A stretch of 64,000 nt of DNA from an uncultured Erythrobacter sp. GTDB lineage: Bacteria > Pseudomonadota > Alphaproteobacteria > Sphingomonadales > Sphingomonadaceae. Below the pieces are notes generated by a model that saw only the letters and a list, made by a program, of their open reading frames with translations, searched no databases and was not told the origin of the DNA. Numbering within the stretch: position 1 is the first letter of the stretch; every line of letters starts with the position of its first letter. Location: NCBI RefSeq assembly GCF_958304185.1, contig NZ_OY284433.1, forward strand, positions 1,550,001 to 1,614,000. The letters run 5' to 3'. The translations under genes were made by a program, and so were the position numbers. Below are positions 8,880 through 19,020 of this stretch, in pieces.

Positions 8880-9698
8880 TTACACGTCTTCGAAATTGGG
8901 CTTTCGGCGCTCCATTTCGGCCATCACCGCTTCAACCTGATTGCGGCTGCGCATGATCGCGTGCTGCTCGATGCTCTCCTCCAGCAGGATCGCATCGGTC
9001 TCACGCTCCCACATACCCGCTTGAAGCCGCTTGGCGGCGCGGATTGCGTGGGGGTTCTTGTTGGCGATCTGGCGGGCGATGGCGAGCGCGCGTTCCCGCG
9101 GGTTCTCGTCGAGGTGGGTCGCAAGGCCGAGCGTCTGGGCTTCGGCCCCGGTGAATTCGCGGTTGGTGTAGATCAGTTCGCGCAGCACATCATCGCGCAC
9201 CAGCCCGCGCCACAGCGCATAGCCGCCCATATCGGGGACGAGGCCCCACTTCAGCTCCATGATCGCCATGCGGGTGGTCGGATGGACGACGCGGATGTCG
9301 GCACCGCTGGCGATCTGCAAGCCGCCACCAAAGCACACGCCGTGGACCGCCGCGATCACCGGAACGGGGAGCTTGCGCCACTGCATCGCCACCTGCTGCG
9401 GGCGGTTGGAATTGCCATAGGTGCGTTCGGTCAGGCTCGGCTCGTCCTCGGGCGGCTTGCGCGCAAAATTCGATAGGTCGAGCCCGGCGCAGAACGCCCG
9501 CCCCTCGCCCGAGAGCACCACGGCGCGCAGGCCCTTCATCCGTTGCAGCGTGCTGCCCGCTTCGATGATGCGCTGAAACATCTCCGGATCGAGCGCATTC
9601 ATCTTGTCGCCCCGCACGAAACGAACTTCGGCGACGCCGTCTTCGCCAAGGTCAATGGCGACGCGGTCATTGGCGATCGTGGTGGCGGTGGCGGACAT
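8880..9698 (-). CDS. Crotonase / enoyl-CoA hydratase family protein
   Basis: With the ATG at 9698 the protein is 272 residues, the usual crotonase size. The oxyanion-hole motifs are seen as LSGEGRAFCAGLDLS and AVHGVCFGGGLQIASGADIR, and then MAIMELKWGLVPDMGG, where the Glu corresponds to one of the catalytic positions. Crotonases hydrate, isomerise or hydrolyse acyl-CoA thioesters. An upstream in-frame start at 9806 would add 36 residues with no family match, so I excluded it. The C-terminus EMERRKPNFEDV is typical of the long-chain branch annotated as crotonase/enoyl-CoA hydratase. The substrate is not evident. Confidence 0.88.
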   Translation of the reverse strand: MSATATTIANDRVAIDLGEDGVAEVRFVRGDKMNALDPEMFQRIIEAGSTLQRMKGLRAVVLSGEGRAFCAGLDLSNFARKPPEDEPSLTERTYGNSNRPQQVAMQWRKLPVPVIAAVHGVCFGGGLQIASGADIRVVHPTTRMAIMELKWGLVPDMGGYALWRGLVRDDVLRELIYTNREFTGAEAQTLGLATHLDENPRERALAIARQIANKNPHAIRAAKRLQAGMWERETDAILLEESIEQHAIMRSRNQVEAVMAEMERRKPNFEDV

Positions 9699-9835
9699 GC
9701 GATGTAATCCCTCAAGGCGTGAATTCGGCGGCAAGATTGGCTGATCCGCCGCGACCTGTCCAGAGGTGCCTAGGCAAAGGCGGCACGAAGGTTTAGCCCG
9801 TGGCAAAGAGGCTCACGCCATCCATCGAGGCCATA

Positions 9836-10351
9836 TCAGGCCCGCGCGCTCAGCATTGCCGCGAGGCGGTGGAGATCGTGGCCGAAGCGCCAATCGCGAT
9901 AGGATCCGAAGCGGCTTAACCGGATACGGTGCTGCACCAGACCAGCACAGAGCAGCGCGACCTGACAAAAGCCGGGGGCTGCCGCGAGCACAAGATGCGC
10001 CTCGGTCGAGACCTCATCGACTGTGCCTTTCACCAGATGCGCGCTGACAGCCACAACCTGAAGGGCGGCGATCAGCATAGGATAGGTCCGGTTGGCATTA
10101 AGCGCGACGAGGATAAGCCCAATCAGCGCGGCTGTATCGGTCAGGCCGAAAAACAGCGAAAATGCGCCCAGATCATCGATCCCGTCGCTCAGCGTCTGGA
10201 ACACCAGCGAAGGCGCAACGATGGTGCTGCCGAAGGCGATGGCCAAACCACGTTCCGGGCCACCGCCCCAGCGCCACATTGCAAACAGCAGGCTGACGAA
10301 GATGATGTTCTGGATATCGGCCAGATGAGCGCTGATGAAGTCGGAGATCAT
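9836..10351 (-). CDS. Small integral membrane protein of unknown function
   Basis: The ATG at 10351 has a GAGGTG site five bases upstream and gives 171 residues. The sequence shows about four hydrophobic helices (IIFVSLLFAMWRW, GLAIAFGSTIVAPSLVF, TAALIGLILVALN, MLIAALQVVAVSAHL and LVLAAAPGFCQVALLCAGLV) followed by a basic cytoplasmic-type tail, RFGSYRDWRFGHDLHRLA. I do not recognise a family. It lies 84 bp downstream of a membrane-anchored LuxR-type regulator on the same strand, which suggests the two work together, perhaps as sensor and output. Confidence 0.7.
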   Translation of the reverse strand: MISDFISAHLADIQNIIFVSLLFAMWRWGGGPERGLAIAFGSTIVAPSLVFQTLSDGIDDLGAFSLFFGLTDTAALIGLILVALNANRTYPMLIAALQVVAVSAHLVKGTVDEVSTEAHLVLAAAPGFCQVALLCAGLVQHRIRLSRFGSYRDWRFGHDLHRLAAMLSARA

Positions 10352-10435
10352 CGCCGCACCTCGCACCAGGCTGCGGCGATCACGGGCGGCGTGGTCACGA
10401 GTTTGCCCTGATTTCTGCCGTGGGCGCCGAACATA

Positions 10436-11089
10436 TCAGCGCGGACGGCCACAGGCGCGGTAGCAAACCGGCGCGGCCGCAGCCTGCACGGGGGAGGTCC
10501 AGTCCCTGGCCGAAAGCGCTGTTTTGCCTTCCACCACATCGCTCAGAACCACGGCGGCATTCACGCTTAGGATGACCGTGGCCAGAATGCAGGCGGCAAT
10601 CGAGAGGATCGCAAGGAGCCGGAAGGACACGGCATGCTCCCCGTCGAGCAGCTTGGGAACCATCTGGGGCTCATCCGGCTCTGGCCGGTCATCGGATGGC
10701 ACGAATGGCAGCGCGTCACCAAGCAGGATGCTGCCGGTTTCATCGCGCGCGCAAGCCTCAGCCAGCAGGAAAGTCCGTGGGGGTTGGGCTGCGCTGCTGT
10801 CCGAGGCAACCGGCTGCGACAGGGCTGGCGCCACGAAAGGCAGAGGATCACGCGACCGGGACTGGGTCAGCTCCTCCCGGCTTTCGCGATGGACTGCGCG
10901 GTAATTCTCCACCAGATCGCCAAGGTTTCCTGCGTCGTAAAGGTTTTTGAGTGCGCGGATGTGCTGGTTGACGCGGGTCTCGGACACGCCGAGTTCTTGC
11001 GCGATCACCTTGATAGGCACACGCCGGTCGATGCGTTCCATTACATCCCGCTGCCTGTCGGTCAGCCGCCGTGCGGCTCCGGACGTCAT
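10436..11089 (-). CDS. LuxR-type HTH regulator with C-terminal membrane anchor
   Basis: I chose the ATG at 11089, which sits seven bases after AAGGAG; it gives 217 residues. Residues 6-60 form a LuxR/GerE-like helix-turn-helix (RRLTDRQRDVMERIDRR, then VIAQELGVSETRVNQHIRAL). The middle is polar and probably flexible. A single hydrophobic helix, LLAILSIAACILATVILSVN, lies near residue 170, so the DNA-binding domain would be tethered to the inner membrane with a short periplasmic tail. There is no receiver or autoinducer domain. The signal and target genes are unknown; the neighbouring membrane protein is a candidate partner. Confidence 0.78.
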   Translation of the reverse strand: MTSGAARRLTDRQRDVMERIDRRVPIKVIAQELGVSETRVNQHIRALKNLYDAGNLGDLVENYRAVHRESREELTQSRSRDPLPFVAPALSQPVASDSSAAQPPRTFLLAEACARDETGSILLGDALPFVPSDDRPEPDEPQMVPKLLDGEHAVSFRLLAILSIAACILATVILSVNAAVVLSDVVEGKTALSARDWTSPVQAAAAPVCYRACGRPR

Positions 11090-11211
11090 GTCGATCTCCT
11101 TCATCTGTCCGGCGCGGGATACACACGAAATAACTCAAAACGGATACAATTTCTTCCGTTTTGGATGAGAAAACCTTGCGGATCGACTAACGTCGACACA
11201 AAATGCGGACG

Positions 11212-12411
<1,200 letters not shown>

Positions 12412-12583
12412 CGTCTGTCATCACCTTGTCTTGCGCGGGGTCTTCAGCGGCTCTGATCAGACCCCCGCGCCTTCTCCCTAGGCCAAACCCGCGGATCGTG
12501 GGAAGGCGTTTTCGCCAATTGCGGCTTGGCCGGATGGGCGACACTGGTATGACGGTGCGATAGATAAGGGACAATTTGACGCG

Positions 12584-14500
12584 ATGGCACAGGATACCGA
12601 CCTGATGGCGACGGCAGGCGAGGGGCTGAAAGGCTTCTTCGATATGCAGGGCGATGCCATGCGCGAGATGATGGCGGGCCAAGGGCTCGACTCGCTTCCG
12701 CTGAAGGGCATGGACCCTGCCGAGCTGGCGGAATGGGCCTCCACCGCGACGCAGCTCCAGCAGCTGTGGTTCGATTTCGCGACCCATCAGACCCAGGCCG
12801 CCGCCGAGAAAGCCGTCAAAGGAAACATGGGGGGCAGCAACATGCTCGACCCGGCGCAGTGGCTAGTGATGTCGCAGGCGATGCTCGGCCAAATGCCCAA
12901 GGGCATGTTCGAAGCATCGGCCAAGCTGGCGCAGGACCAGATGCAATTGTGGTCAGGCGTGATGCAGAGCTTTGCCGCAGGTGCGACAGGCGGGAAGATG
13001 GCTGAAGCCCCCGAAGCAGCCGCCCTGCCCAAGAGCGACCGGCGCTTTGCCGATGCGGCATGGCGCGAACATCCGGCTTTCCTGCTGCTGCATCAGACCT
13101 ATCTGATGCTGGCTGACTATTTCCGGCAGGCGGTGAAGGGCATGGACGGGCTCGACCGTGCCAAACGCCAGCAGCTCGAATTCGCCGTGTCGGCGCTGGC
13201 CGAAGCGATGAGCCCGGACAATTTCCTCGCCCTTAATCCGGTGGTGATGAAGCGCACGATGGAAAGCCGCGGGGCGAACCTCGTGCGCGGGATGCAGCAT
13301 CTCATCAACGACATGAAACGTGGGCAGCTGACCCATACTGATCCCAACGCGTTCCGGTTGGGTGAGAACTTGGCCGCAACGCCGGGCAAGGTCGTGCATG
13401 AAACGCCGATCTTCCAACTGATCCAGTACAGCCCCACGACCGAGACCGTGCTGGAAGTGCCGCTGATCATCTTCCCGCCGTGGATCAACCGCTTCTACAT
13501 CCTCGACCTGACGCCCAAGAAGAGCTTCATCAAATGGGCGGTGGATCAGGGGATCACCGTGTTCGTGGTCAGTTGGAAATCAGCCGACGAAACGATGGGC
13601 GATGTGGTGTGGGACGATTACATCCGCGCCCAGATGGAAGCGATCGATCATGTGCGCGCGCGGTTCGATGTGCCGGCCGTCCACACCATCGGCTATTGCG
13701 TCGCGGGCACGACGCTGGCGGCGACGCTGGCGATCCTCTCGCGCCGGGGGGAGGCCGACAAGGTCAAGTCCGCGACCTTCTTCACCGCGCAAGTCGATTT
13801 CGAGAAGAGCGGCGATCTCAAGAATTTCATCGACGACGGCCAGCTCGAAATGATCGGGCAGTTGTCGCCGCATGGCTACCTCGACGGGCGCTATCTCGCC
13901 GCTGCATTCAACGCGCTGCGGGGCCGCGACCTCATCTGGAACTATGTGGTGAACAACTACATGATGGGCGAGGATTACCCCGCCTTCGATCTGCTCCACT
14001 GGAACGGTGACGTCACCAACCTGCCCTCCAAATGGCACAACGCCTACTTGCGCGATCTCTACCGCGACAACAAGCTGGTGGTGCCGGACGCGCTGGAGGC
14101 CGATGGCACGCCGATCGATCTCACCAAGGTCGCCACCCCCAGCTTTGTGCAGGCAGGCCGGGAGGATCACATTGCGCCCGCCGAAAGCGTGTGGCGCATC
14201 ACCAAGCATTTCACCGGGCCGATGGAGTTCCTGCTGGCAGGCTCCGGTCATATCGCGGGCGTGGTCAATCCGCCCGCTGCGGGCAAGTACCAGTACTGGG
14301 TCGGCGATAGCACCGCGCCGTCATTGAAAGCCTTTGTCGAGAGCGCGACCGAGCATCCGGGCAGCTGGTGGCCGCACTGGCTCGAATGGCTTCACCGCCA
14401 GTCCGATGCGCGTGTTCCTGCAAGCGGGAAGCGCGTGCCCGGCAGCAAGGGCGATACCGTGATCGAGGACGCACCGGGACGCTATGTGAAGACCCGCTAA
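12584..14500 (+). CDS. phaC: Class I poly(3-hydroxyalkanoate) synthase
   Basis: This 638-residue protein polymerises hydroxyacyl-CoA into storage polyester at the granule surface. It has the PhaC_N region (FRQAVKGMDGLDRAKRQQLEF, then SPDNFLALNPVVMKRTMESR) and an alpha/beta-hydrolase core. The lipase-like box GYCVAG puts the catalytic Cys near residue 372; the Asp is in GREDHIAPAES (about 527) and the His in GSGHIAGVVNPP (about 554). The conserved EPWINKYYILDL-like strip is FPPWINRFYILDLTPKKS. It is followed after 148 bp by a phasin gene. Length and lack of a PhaE/PhaR partner gene support class I. Confidence 0.95.
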   Translation: MAQDTDLMATAGEGLKGFFDMQGDAMREMMAGQGLDSLPLKGMDPAELAEWASTATQLQQLWFDFATHQTQAAAEKAVKGNMGGSNMLDPAQWLVMSQAMLGQMPKGMFEASAKLAQDQMQLWSGVMQSFAAGATGGKMAEAPEAAALPKSDRRFADAAWREHPAFLLLHQTYLMLADYFRQAVKGMDGLDRAKRQQLEFAVSALAEAMSPDNFLALNPVVMKRTMESRGANLVRGMQHLINDMKRGQLTHTDPNAFRLGENLAATPGKVVHETPIFQLIQYSPTTETVLEVPLIIFPPWINRFYILDLTPKKSFIKWAVDQGITVFVVSWKSADETMGDVVWDDYIRAQMEAIDHVRARFDVPAVHTIGYCVAGTTLAATLAILSRRGEADKVKSATFFTAQVDFEKSGDLKNFIDDGQLEMIGQLSPHGYLDGRYLAAAFNALRGRDLIWNYVVNNYMMGEDYPAFDLLHWNGDVTNLPSKWHNAYLRDLYRDNKLVVPDALEADGTPIDLTKVATPSFVQAGREDHIAPAESVWRITKHFTGPMEFLLAGSGHIAGVVNPPAAGKYQYWVGDSTAPSLKAFVESATEHPGSWWPHWLEWLHRQSDARVPASGKRVPGSKGDTVIEDAPGRYVKTR

Positions 14501-14568
14501 CGGGGTTTCGTTCAGCAAGTGCACGCTGACTCCAGCATTAACTCACTGAATTTGCAAATATTCCCCCA

Positions 14569-14589
14569 TTTTTGTGCACCGCACAAAAA
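14569..14589. promoter_or_regulatory. Perfect inverted repeat, putative PhaR operator O1
   Basis: The arms TTTTTGTGC and GCACAAAAA are exact reverse complements separated by ACC. It lies just upstream of the phasin -35 box. It shares the core TTTTGTGCA-NN-GCA with the second site over the -10 box. In PHA-producing alphaproteobacteria PhaR represses phasin genes from paired sites of this kind; assignment to PhaR is inference. Confidence 0.6.
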
Positions 14590-14592
14590 GGC

Positions 14593-14633
14593 TTGACTTC
14601 GCATCCGCATTCACTATTTTGTGCAGTGCAACA
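14593..14633 (+). promoter_or_regulatory. Phasin promoter with overlapping operator O2
   Basis: A sigma-70-type promoter reads TTGACT at 14593-14598, a 16-bp spacer, and TATTTT at 14615-14620. The -10 box is overlapped by TTTTGTGCAGTGCAACA at 14617-14633, which repeats the operator core of O1. A repressor bound here would block polymerase directly. The transcript would start near 14627, about 22 bases before the phasin ATG. Confidence 0.6.
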
Positions 14634-14648
14634 TGAAGCGAGGCTGCC

Positions 14649-15437
14649 ATGTCCGAATTTGAAAACACTGCTACCGAAGTAAAGGCCACCGAGGCCAAGG
14701 CTCCCGTCGCCAAGATCGACGCCGCTGCCGAGAAGGCTTACGCCGAAGCATCGGCCAAGACGGTCGAAGCGCCAAAGGCTGAAGCCGCTCCGGTCGCCAA
14801 GAAGATTGCTGCGCCCAAGAAGACCCCAGCTGCCAAGAAGGCAACCCCGGTCAAGAAGGCTGCTGCCAAGACCGTCAAGAAGACGGCAACCAAAACCCCG
14901 GTCAAAAAGCCGGTGCTGGCCAGGAAGGCTGCCGTCAAGACGAGCAAGCCCGCCGCGCCGAAGACCAACCCCGTCATCAAGCTCAAGGACACCATCATGG
15001 CCACTGCCAAGAACACCGATATCGCCGCGACCGCCAAGGACGTCATCGCCGACGTTCAGACCCGCGCGAAGACCGCCTACGCCCAGACCACCGTGCTGGC
15101 TTCGGAAGCCACCGAGTTCACCAAGGCGAATGTCGAAGCTGTCGTCGAAAGCGGCAAGATCTTCATCGCTGGTGCGCAGGAACTGCTCAAGGACAACGTC
15201 GAAACCGGCAAGACCGTGATCGAAACCGTTACCGAAGATGCCAAGAAGGTTGCCGCCGTCAAGTCGCCGACCGAACTGATGCAGCTTCAGGGTGAAATCG
15301 CCCGTCGCAACTTCGACGCGCTGGTTTCCTACGGCTCGAAGCGCACCGAAGCCTGGGTGAAGCTCTACAACGAAGCCTTCGCCCCGATCTCGAACCGCGT
15401 CAGCGTCGCCGCGGAAAAGATCAAGAAGGCTGCGTAA
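14649..15437 (+). CDS. phaP: Phasin with Lys/Ala-rich N-terminal segment
   Basis: The 262-residue protein has two parts. Residues 1-105 are almost only Ala, Lys, Pro, Thr and Val, with AAKK/PVKK repeats like those of histone H1-like PhaF tails. Residues 110-262 are a phasin_2-type amphipathic region: TRAKTAYAQTTVLASEATEF, AQELLKDNVETGKTVIE, LMQLQGEIARRNFDALVSYG and a final ISNRVSVAAEKIKKAA. Phasins coat PHA granules and control their size; the basic tail may also bind DNA or help granule partition. The upstream phaC and the PhaR-like operators support this job. Confidence 0.9.
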   Translation: MSEFENTATEVKATEAKAPVAKIDAAAEKAYAEASAKTVEAPKAEAAPVAKKIAAPKKTPAAKKATPVKKAAAKTVKKTATKTPVKKPVLARKAAVKTSKPAAPKTNPVIKLKDTIMATAKNTDIAATAKDVIADVQTRAKTAYAQTTVLASEATEFTKANVEAVVESGKIFIAGAQELLKDNVETGKTVIETVTEDAKKVAAVKSPTELMQLQGEIARRNFDALVSYGSKRTEAWVKLYNEAFAPISNRVSVAAEKIKKAA

Positions 15438-15508
15438 GCCAAAAAGTTTCTGAGCCGGGCCTCTCTCCTCTCTCCCAACCCGGTTCACGAAAGAGCGCTG
15501 AAAAGCGC

Positions 15509-15547
15509 GGGCCGGCCAGACCAGCGTCTGGCCGGCCCTTTTATTTT
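15509..15547 (+). terminator. Strong rho-independent terminator after phasin gene
   Basis: A perfect 13-bp stem (GGGCCGGCCAGAC and its complement) closes a four-base loop, CAGC, and is followed by TTTTATTTT. It lies 72 bp after the phasin stop codon and 79 bp before clpS. Confidence 0.93.
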
Positions 15548-15625
15548 GGGCGGCTGCGTGGCCGACGCCAAATGAATCCAACCAACCGCTTGCACACGCG
15601 CGTGCCTTTCCCATAATGGAGGCTC

Positions 15626-16042
15626 ATGCCGAACCCGTCCTTCCCTCCCCTCGCCGCCATGGTCGAGCCGCACGCGTCGCTTGTCCTTCCCGTGCGCGCG
15701 AATGACGAGGATGGCGGCGCTGGCAAGGATGGGGACGGCGATGGCAAGGATCAGGTCGGGGTCGCCACCAAGACCCGCGCCAAGTCGAAGAAGCCGAGCC
15801 AGTACAAGGTGCTGATGCTCAACGACGATTACACCCCGATGGAATTCGTGGTGCTCGTCCTGAAGCGCTTCTTCGGGATGGATTTGGAACAGGCCACCCG
15901 CGTCATGCTGCACGTCCACCAGCGCGGCGTGGGCGTCTGCGGGATCTTCACCTACGAAGTGGCCGAAACCAAGGTCAATCAGGTGATGGACTTCGCCAAG
16001 CAGAACCAGCACCCGTTGCAATGCACGCTTGAGAAAGCTTGA
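15626..16042 (+). CDS. clpS: ClpS, ClpA adaptor for the N-end rule
   Basis: This 138-residue protein carries the ClpS core: [20 protein letters not shown], then [20 protein letters not shown] and [20 protein letters not shown]. The [10 protein letters not shown] strand and the following hydrophobic residues form the pocket that binds N-terminal destabilising residues for delivery to ClpAP. The first 45 residues are a Gly/Asp/Lys-rich linker. ClpA is not in the window; in this class clpS often sits beside clpA, but here it is followed by a DUF427 gene. Confidence 0.93.
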   Translation: MPNPSFPPLAAMVEPHASLVLPVRANDEDGGAGKDGDGDGKDQVGVATKTRAKSKKPSQYKVLMLNDDYTPMEFVVLVLKRFFGMDLEQATRVMLHVHQRGVGVCGIFTYEVAETKVNQVMDFAKQNQHPLQCTLEKA

Positions 16043-16052
16043 CCGGCGGGCC

Positions 16053-16559
16053 ATGCGCCAGCCGCACCATCCCGAACCCGATCCGCCGCTACCAGGGCAG
16101 GAAAGCGTGTGGAACTACCCCCGCCCCGCCATTGCCGAGCCGACCGCACGCCATATCCGCATCGTCCACAAGGGACTGGTGCTGGCCGATACCCGCGCCG
16201 CGTGGCGCACGCTCGAAACCTCGCATCCGCCGACTTACTACATCCCCCAAAGCGACATTGCGATGGCGCACCTCGCCCCAAACCCGGCGCGCTCGATGTG
16301 CGAGTGGAAGGGGCAGGCGTCCTATTGGGACGTGCTGATCGCAGACGAACGCATTGCGGGCGCTGGCTGGAGCTACCTTTCCCCCACACCGCCCTTCGCC
16401 GGGATCGCGGGCCATATCGCCTTCTACGCCGCGCCCTTCGATGACGTGACGGTCGATGGCGAACAGATCACCCCGCAGCCCGGCGGCTTCTATGGCGGCT
16501 GGATCACCTCGCGCGAGGCCGGCCCGTTCAAGGGCATACCCGGCAGCCGCTTCTGGTAG
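16053..16559 (+). CDS. DUF427 domain protein
   Basis: The ATG at 16053 lies ten bases after the clpS stop and gives 168 residues. The DUF427 signatures are VRVVHNG-like IRIVHKGLVLADT, HPPTYYIP, SMCEWKGQASYWDV and AFYAAPFDDVTVDGEQITPQ. The domain forms a small beta-tent barrel with a conserved Cys-Glu-Trp-Lys-Gly strip; its reaction is unknown. The C-terminal extension GGFYGGWITSREAGPFKGIP is common in proteobacterial members. It is probably cotranscribed with clpS. Confidence 0.88.
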   Translation: MRQPHHPEPDPPLPGQESVWNYPRPAIAEPTARHIRIVHKGLVLADTRAAWRTLETSHPPTYYIPQSDIAMAHLAPNPARSMCEWKGQASYWDVLIADERIAGAGWSYLSPTPPFAGIAGHIAFYAAPFDDVTVDGEQITPQPGGFYGGWITSREAGPFKGIPGSRFW

Positions 16560-16668
16560 CGCCGTTTTGCGGTAAATCTGACGCTCATCCACCCTCACCC
16601 AGAATTGGGGGCATGACGCGGGGGCGCTGCGTCGCTATGGCCTGCACGCAAACGACGGAAAGCCGCTC

Positions 16669-17910
16669 TTGTTCAACATGATCCCCAGCATAGACCGCTA
16701 TATCCTGCGGCTGGTCATCGTACCGATGCTGGGCGTGTTTGCGCTTGCCGCATCGCTGCTGACGCTCGACAAGATGCTGCGATTGTTCGATTTCGTCGCG
16801 GTCGAAGGCGGGCCGGTGGGCGTCGTGTTCAAGATGCTCGGCGCGCTGATCCCCGAATATGCGAGCCTCGCCATCCCGCTCGGCCTGCTGCTGGGCGTGT
16901 TGCTGGCGTTCCGCAAGCTGGCAACCTCCTCCGAGCTCGATACGATGCGCGCGGTCGGGCTGTCTTATAACCGGCTGCTGCGGATGCCCTATCTCATCAC
17001 GCTGGTAATGGTAGCGCTCAACATCGCGCTGGTGTTCTACATCCAGCCGATCAGCCGCTATTACTACGAGCAGATGGAATATGAGCTGCGCTCCGGCGCG
17101 CTGGGGGCTTCGATCAAGGTGGGCGAATTCACCACCATCGCCGACCGCATGGCGCTACGGATCGAGGAGAGCGAGGATGATGGCCGCCGCTTGATCGGCA
17201 TCTTCGCCCGCGTCGCCAATGCCAAGGGGCAGGTGCTGTCGATCTCCGCGCGCGAGGGGGCGTTCCTCTCCACCCGCGACAATCCCGATACGATCATCCT
17301 GCGCCTGACCGAAGGCACGATCATTCAGGACACCGGGATGCAGGGCCAGACCCCGCGCGTGCTGAGCTTCAGCCGCCACGATCTGCCAATCGATCTGCCC
17401 GCGATCGAGAAATTCCGCGCGCGCGGTGATGCGACGCGCGAGTATATCCTGCCCGAACTGCTCAAGATGGGCTGGAGCCGCGACAGCGCGCCCGATCAGC
17501 GCGATGCCAGTGTGGCCAGCTTCAACTTCCGGCTGGTCGAGATCGTGATGATGTTCCTGATGCCGCTCTTGGCAGTGGCGCTGGCGATCCCGCCCAAGCG
17601 GTCCACCAGCGCGCTGGGGGTGTTCGTGTCGATCGTGATGGTGGTCGCCTATCACAAGATCAACCAATACGGCGAGGATGTCGCCTCACTCGGTCGGCTC
17701 GATCCGATCCTCGCCTTCTGGGTGCCCTTCGTGCTGTTCGCGGGACTGATCATCTGGATGTATTACCGCGTCGCCTATGTCCCCGGCGGGCAGGCAATTG
17801 GCGCGCTGGAGATGGCCTTTGCCAAGCTGTCGAAGCGGGTGAGGAAGCTGTTCTCGCGCCGCCGTCCGCGCGCGGCGGGGCCTGCGCCGCAACCGGCTCC
17901 GGCAGAGTAG
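16669..17910 (+). CDS. lptF: LptF, LPS export permease
   Basis: A YjgP/YjgQ-type permease of 413 residues with membrane segments at the N-terminus (LVIVPMLGVFALAASLLTL, SLAIPLGLLLGVLLAF), a periplasmic beta-jellyroll middle, and three segments at the C-terminus. With LptG and the ATPase LptB it extracts LPS from the inner membrane and passes it to LptC/LptA. A TTG at 16669 has a GGAAAG site at suitable spacing; an ATG at 16678 is the alternative start. The C-terminal tail is Arg/Pro-rich and cytoplasmic. lptG follows after six bases. Confidence 0.92.
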   Translation: MFNMIPSIDRYILRLVIVPMLGVFALAASLLTLDKMLRLFDFVAVEGGPVGVVFKMLGALIPEYASLAIPLGLLLGVLLAFRKLATSSELDTMRAVGLSYNRLLRMPYLITLVMVALNIALVFYIQPISRYYYEQMEYELRSGALGASIKVGEFTTIADRMALRIEESEDDGRRLIGIFARVANAKGQVLSISAREGAFLSTRDNPDTIILRLTEGTIIQDTGMQGQTPRVLSFSRHDLPIDLPAIEKFRARGDATREYILPELLKMGWSRDSAPDQRDASVASFNFRLVEIVMMFLMPLLAVALAIPPKRSTSALGVFVSIVMVVAYHKINQYGEDVASLGRLDPILAFWVPFVLFAGLIIWMYYRVAYVPGGQAIGALEMAFAKLSKRVRKLFSRRRPRAAGPAPQPAPAE

Positions 17911-17916
17911 GCCCCC

Positions 17917-19020
17917 ATGCAGCTCGACTTCTTCCCCTCGCGCACGCTGACGATCTATCTGGCGAAGATGTTCGTGGTGCGCATCCTTGCGGTGCTCGTC
18001 ATGCTGGTGCTGGTGCTGCTGGCGCTCGACCTATTGTCGGCGACCGGTAAAATACTCGCCGCGCCGGGCAACGGACAGGCCGAGATCCTGCAATATGCAG
18101 GACTGCGCCTGCCGCAGCTGGTCTCACGCTTCCTGCCCTATTCGGTGCTGCTGGCGACACTGATCACGCTCGTGACGCTGAACCAGAACAGCGAAGTGGT
18201 GGCGATGAAGGCGGCCGGGCTATCGGCGCATCAGGTGCTCTCGCCCCTGCTGTTGACCGCAGCGTTGGTGTCACTTGGGAGCTTCGCCTTCAACGAGCGG
18301 GTCGTCACCCGCGCCAATGCGACGCTGAAGGCGTGGGAAAGCGCCGAATATGGCCCGATCCCGCCCGCGCAGACCGGCGGGGTGCGATCCAGCGTCTATC
18401 TCATCGATGGCGACAATATCCTCACCGCTGCGACCCTGACAGGAACGGGCGAGAGCATCGTGCTGACCGGCGTGACGTGGTACGCCCGTGCGCCGGGCGG
18501 GATCATCCGCGAACAGATCCGCAGCCCCCGCGCGACCTATACGGGCCCTGGCTGGCGGCTGGAGAACCCGGTGAAGTTCGACGTCGCCGGTGCGATTACC
18601 GAACGTCCAGCTGCGGTGGTGGTGGGCCAGACCCTCACCCCTGACCGGATCATGCTGCAATCGATCGATCCCGACGCGCAGAGTTTCTGGGAGCTGTCGC
18701 ACAGCATCGACACCTATGCCGCCGCGGGCCGTAACACCGACGAAATGCGCGCCAAGTGGTGGCACCGCCTGTCGGGGCCGCTCTCGGCGCTGTTGATGCC
18801 GCTGTTGGGTTCGATTGCCGCCTTCGGGCTGGCACGATCGGGGCAATTGTTCGTGCGCGCGATCATCGGGATGGCGCTGGGGTTTGCCTATTTCGTGGTC
18901 GACAATGCCGCGCTGGCGATGGGCAGCTTCGGCGGCTACCCGCCGCTGCTCGCCGCCTGGGCGCCGTTCGTACTGTTCCTGCTGCTGGGCGAGACGGTGC
19001 TGATCCGGACCGAAGAGTGA
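17917..19020 (+). CDS. lptG: LptG, LPS export permease
   Basis: The 367-residue partner of LptF shows the same architecture: an N-terminal membrane helix (ILAVLVMLVLVLLALDLLSA), the coupling region SVLLATLITLVTLNQNSEVVAMKAAGLSA, a periplasmic domain, and three C-terminal helices including GPLSALLMPLLGSIAAFGLA. Position directly after lptF supports LptG. Its stop codon overlaps the GTG start of the next gene (GTGA), so the acetyltransferase is translationally coupled. Confidence 0.92.
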   Translation: MQLDFFPSRTLTIYLAKMFVVRILAVLVMLVLVLLALDLLSATGKILAAPGNGQAEILQYAGLRLPQLVSRFLPYSVLLATLITLVTLNQNSEVVAMKAAGLSAHQVLSPLLLTAALVSLGSFAFNERVVTRANATLKAWESAEYGPIPPAQTGGVRSSVYLIDGDNILTAATLTGTGESIVLTGVTWYARAPGGIIREQIRSPRATYTGPGWRLENPVKFDVAGAITERPAAVVVGQTLTPDRIMLQSIDPDAQSFWELSHSIDTYAAAGRNTDEMRAKWWHRLSGPLSALLMPLLGSIAAFGLARSGQLFVRAIIGMALGFAYFVVDNAALAMGSFGGYPPLLAAWAPFVLFLLLGETVLIRTEE

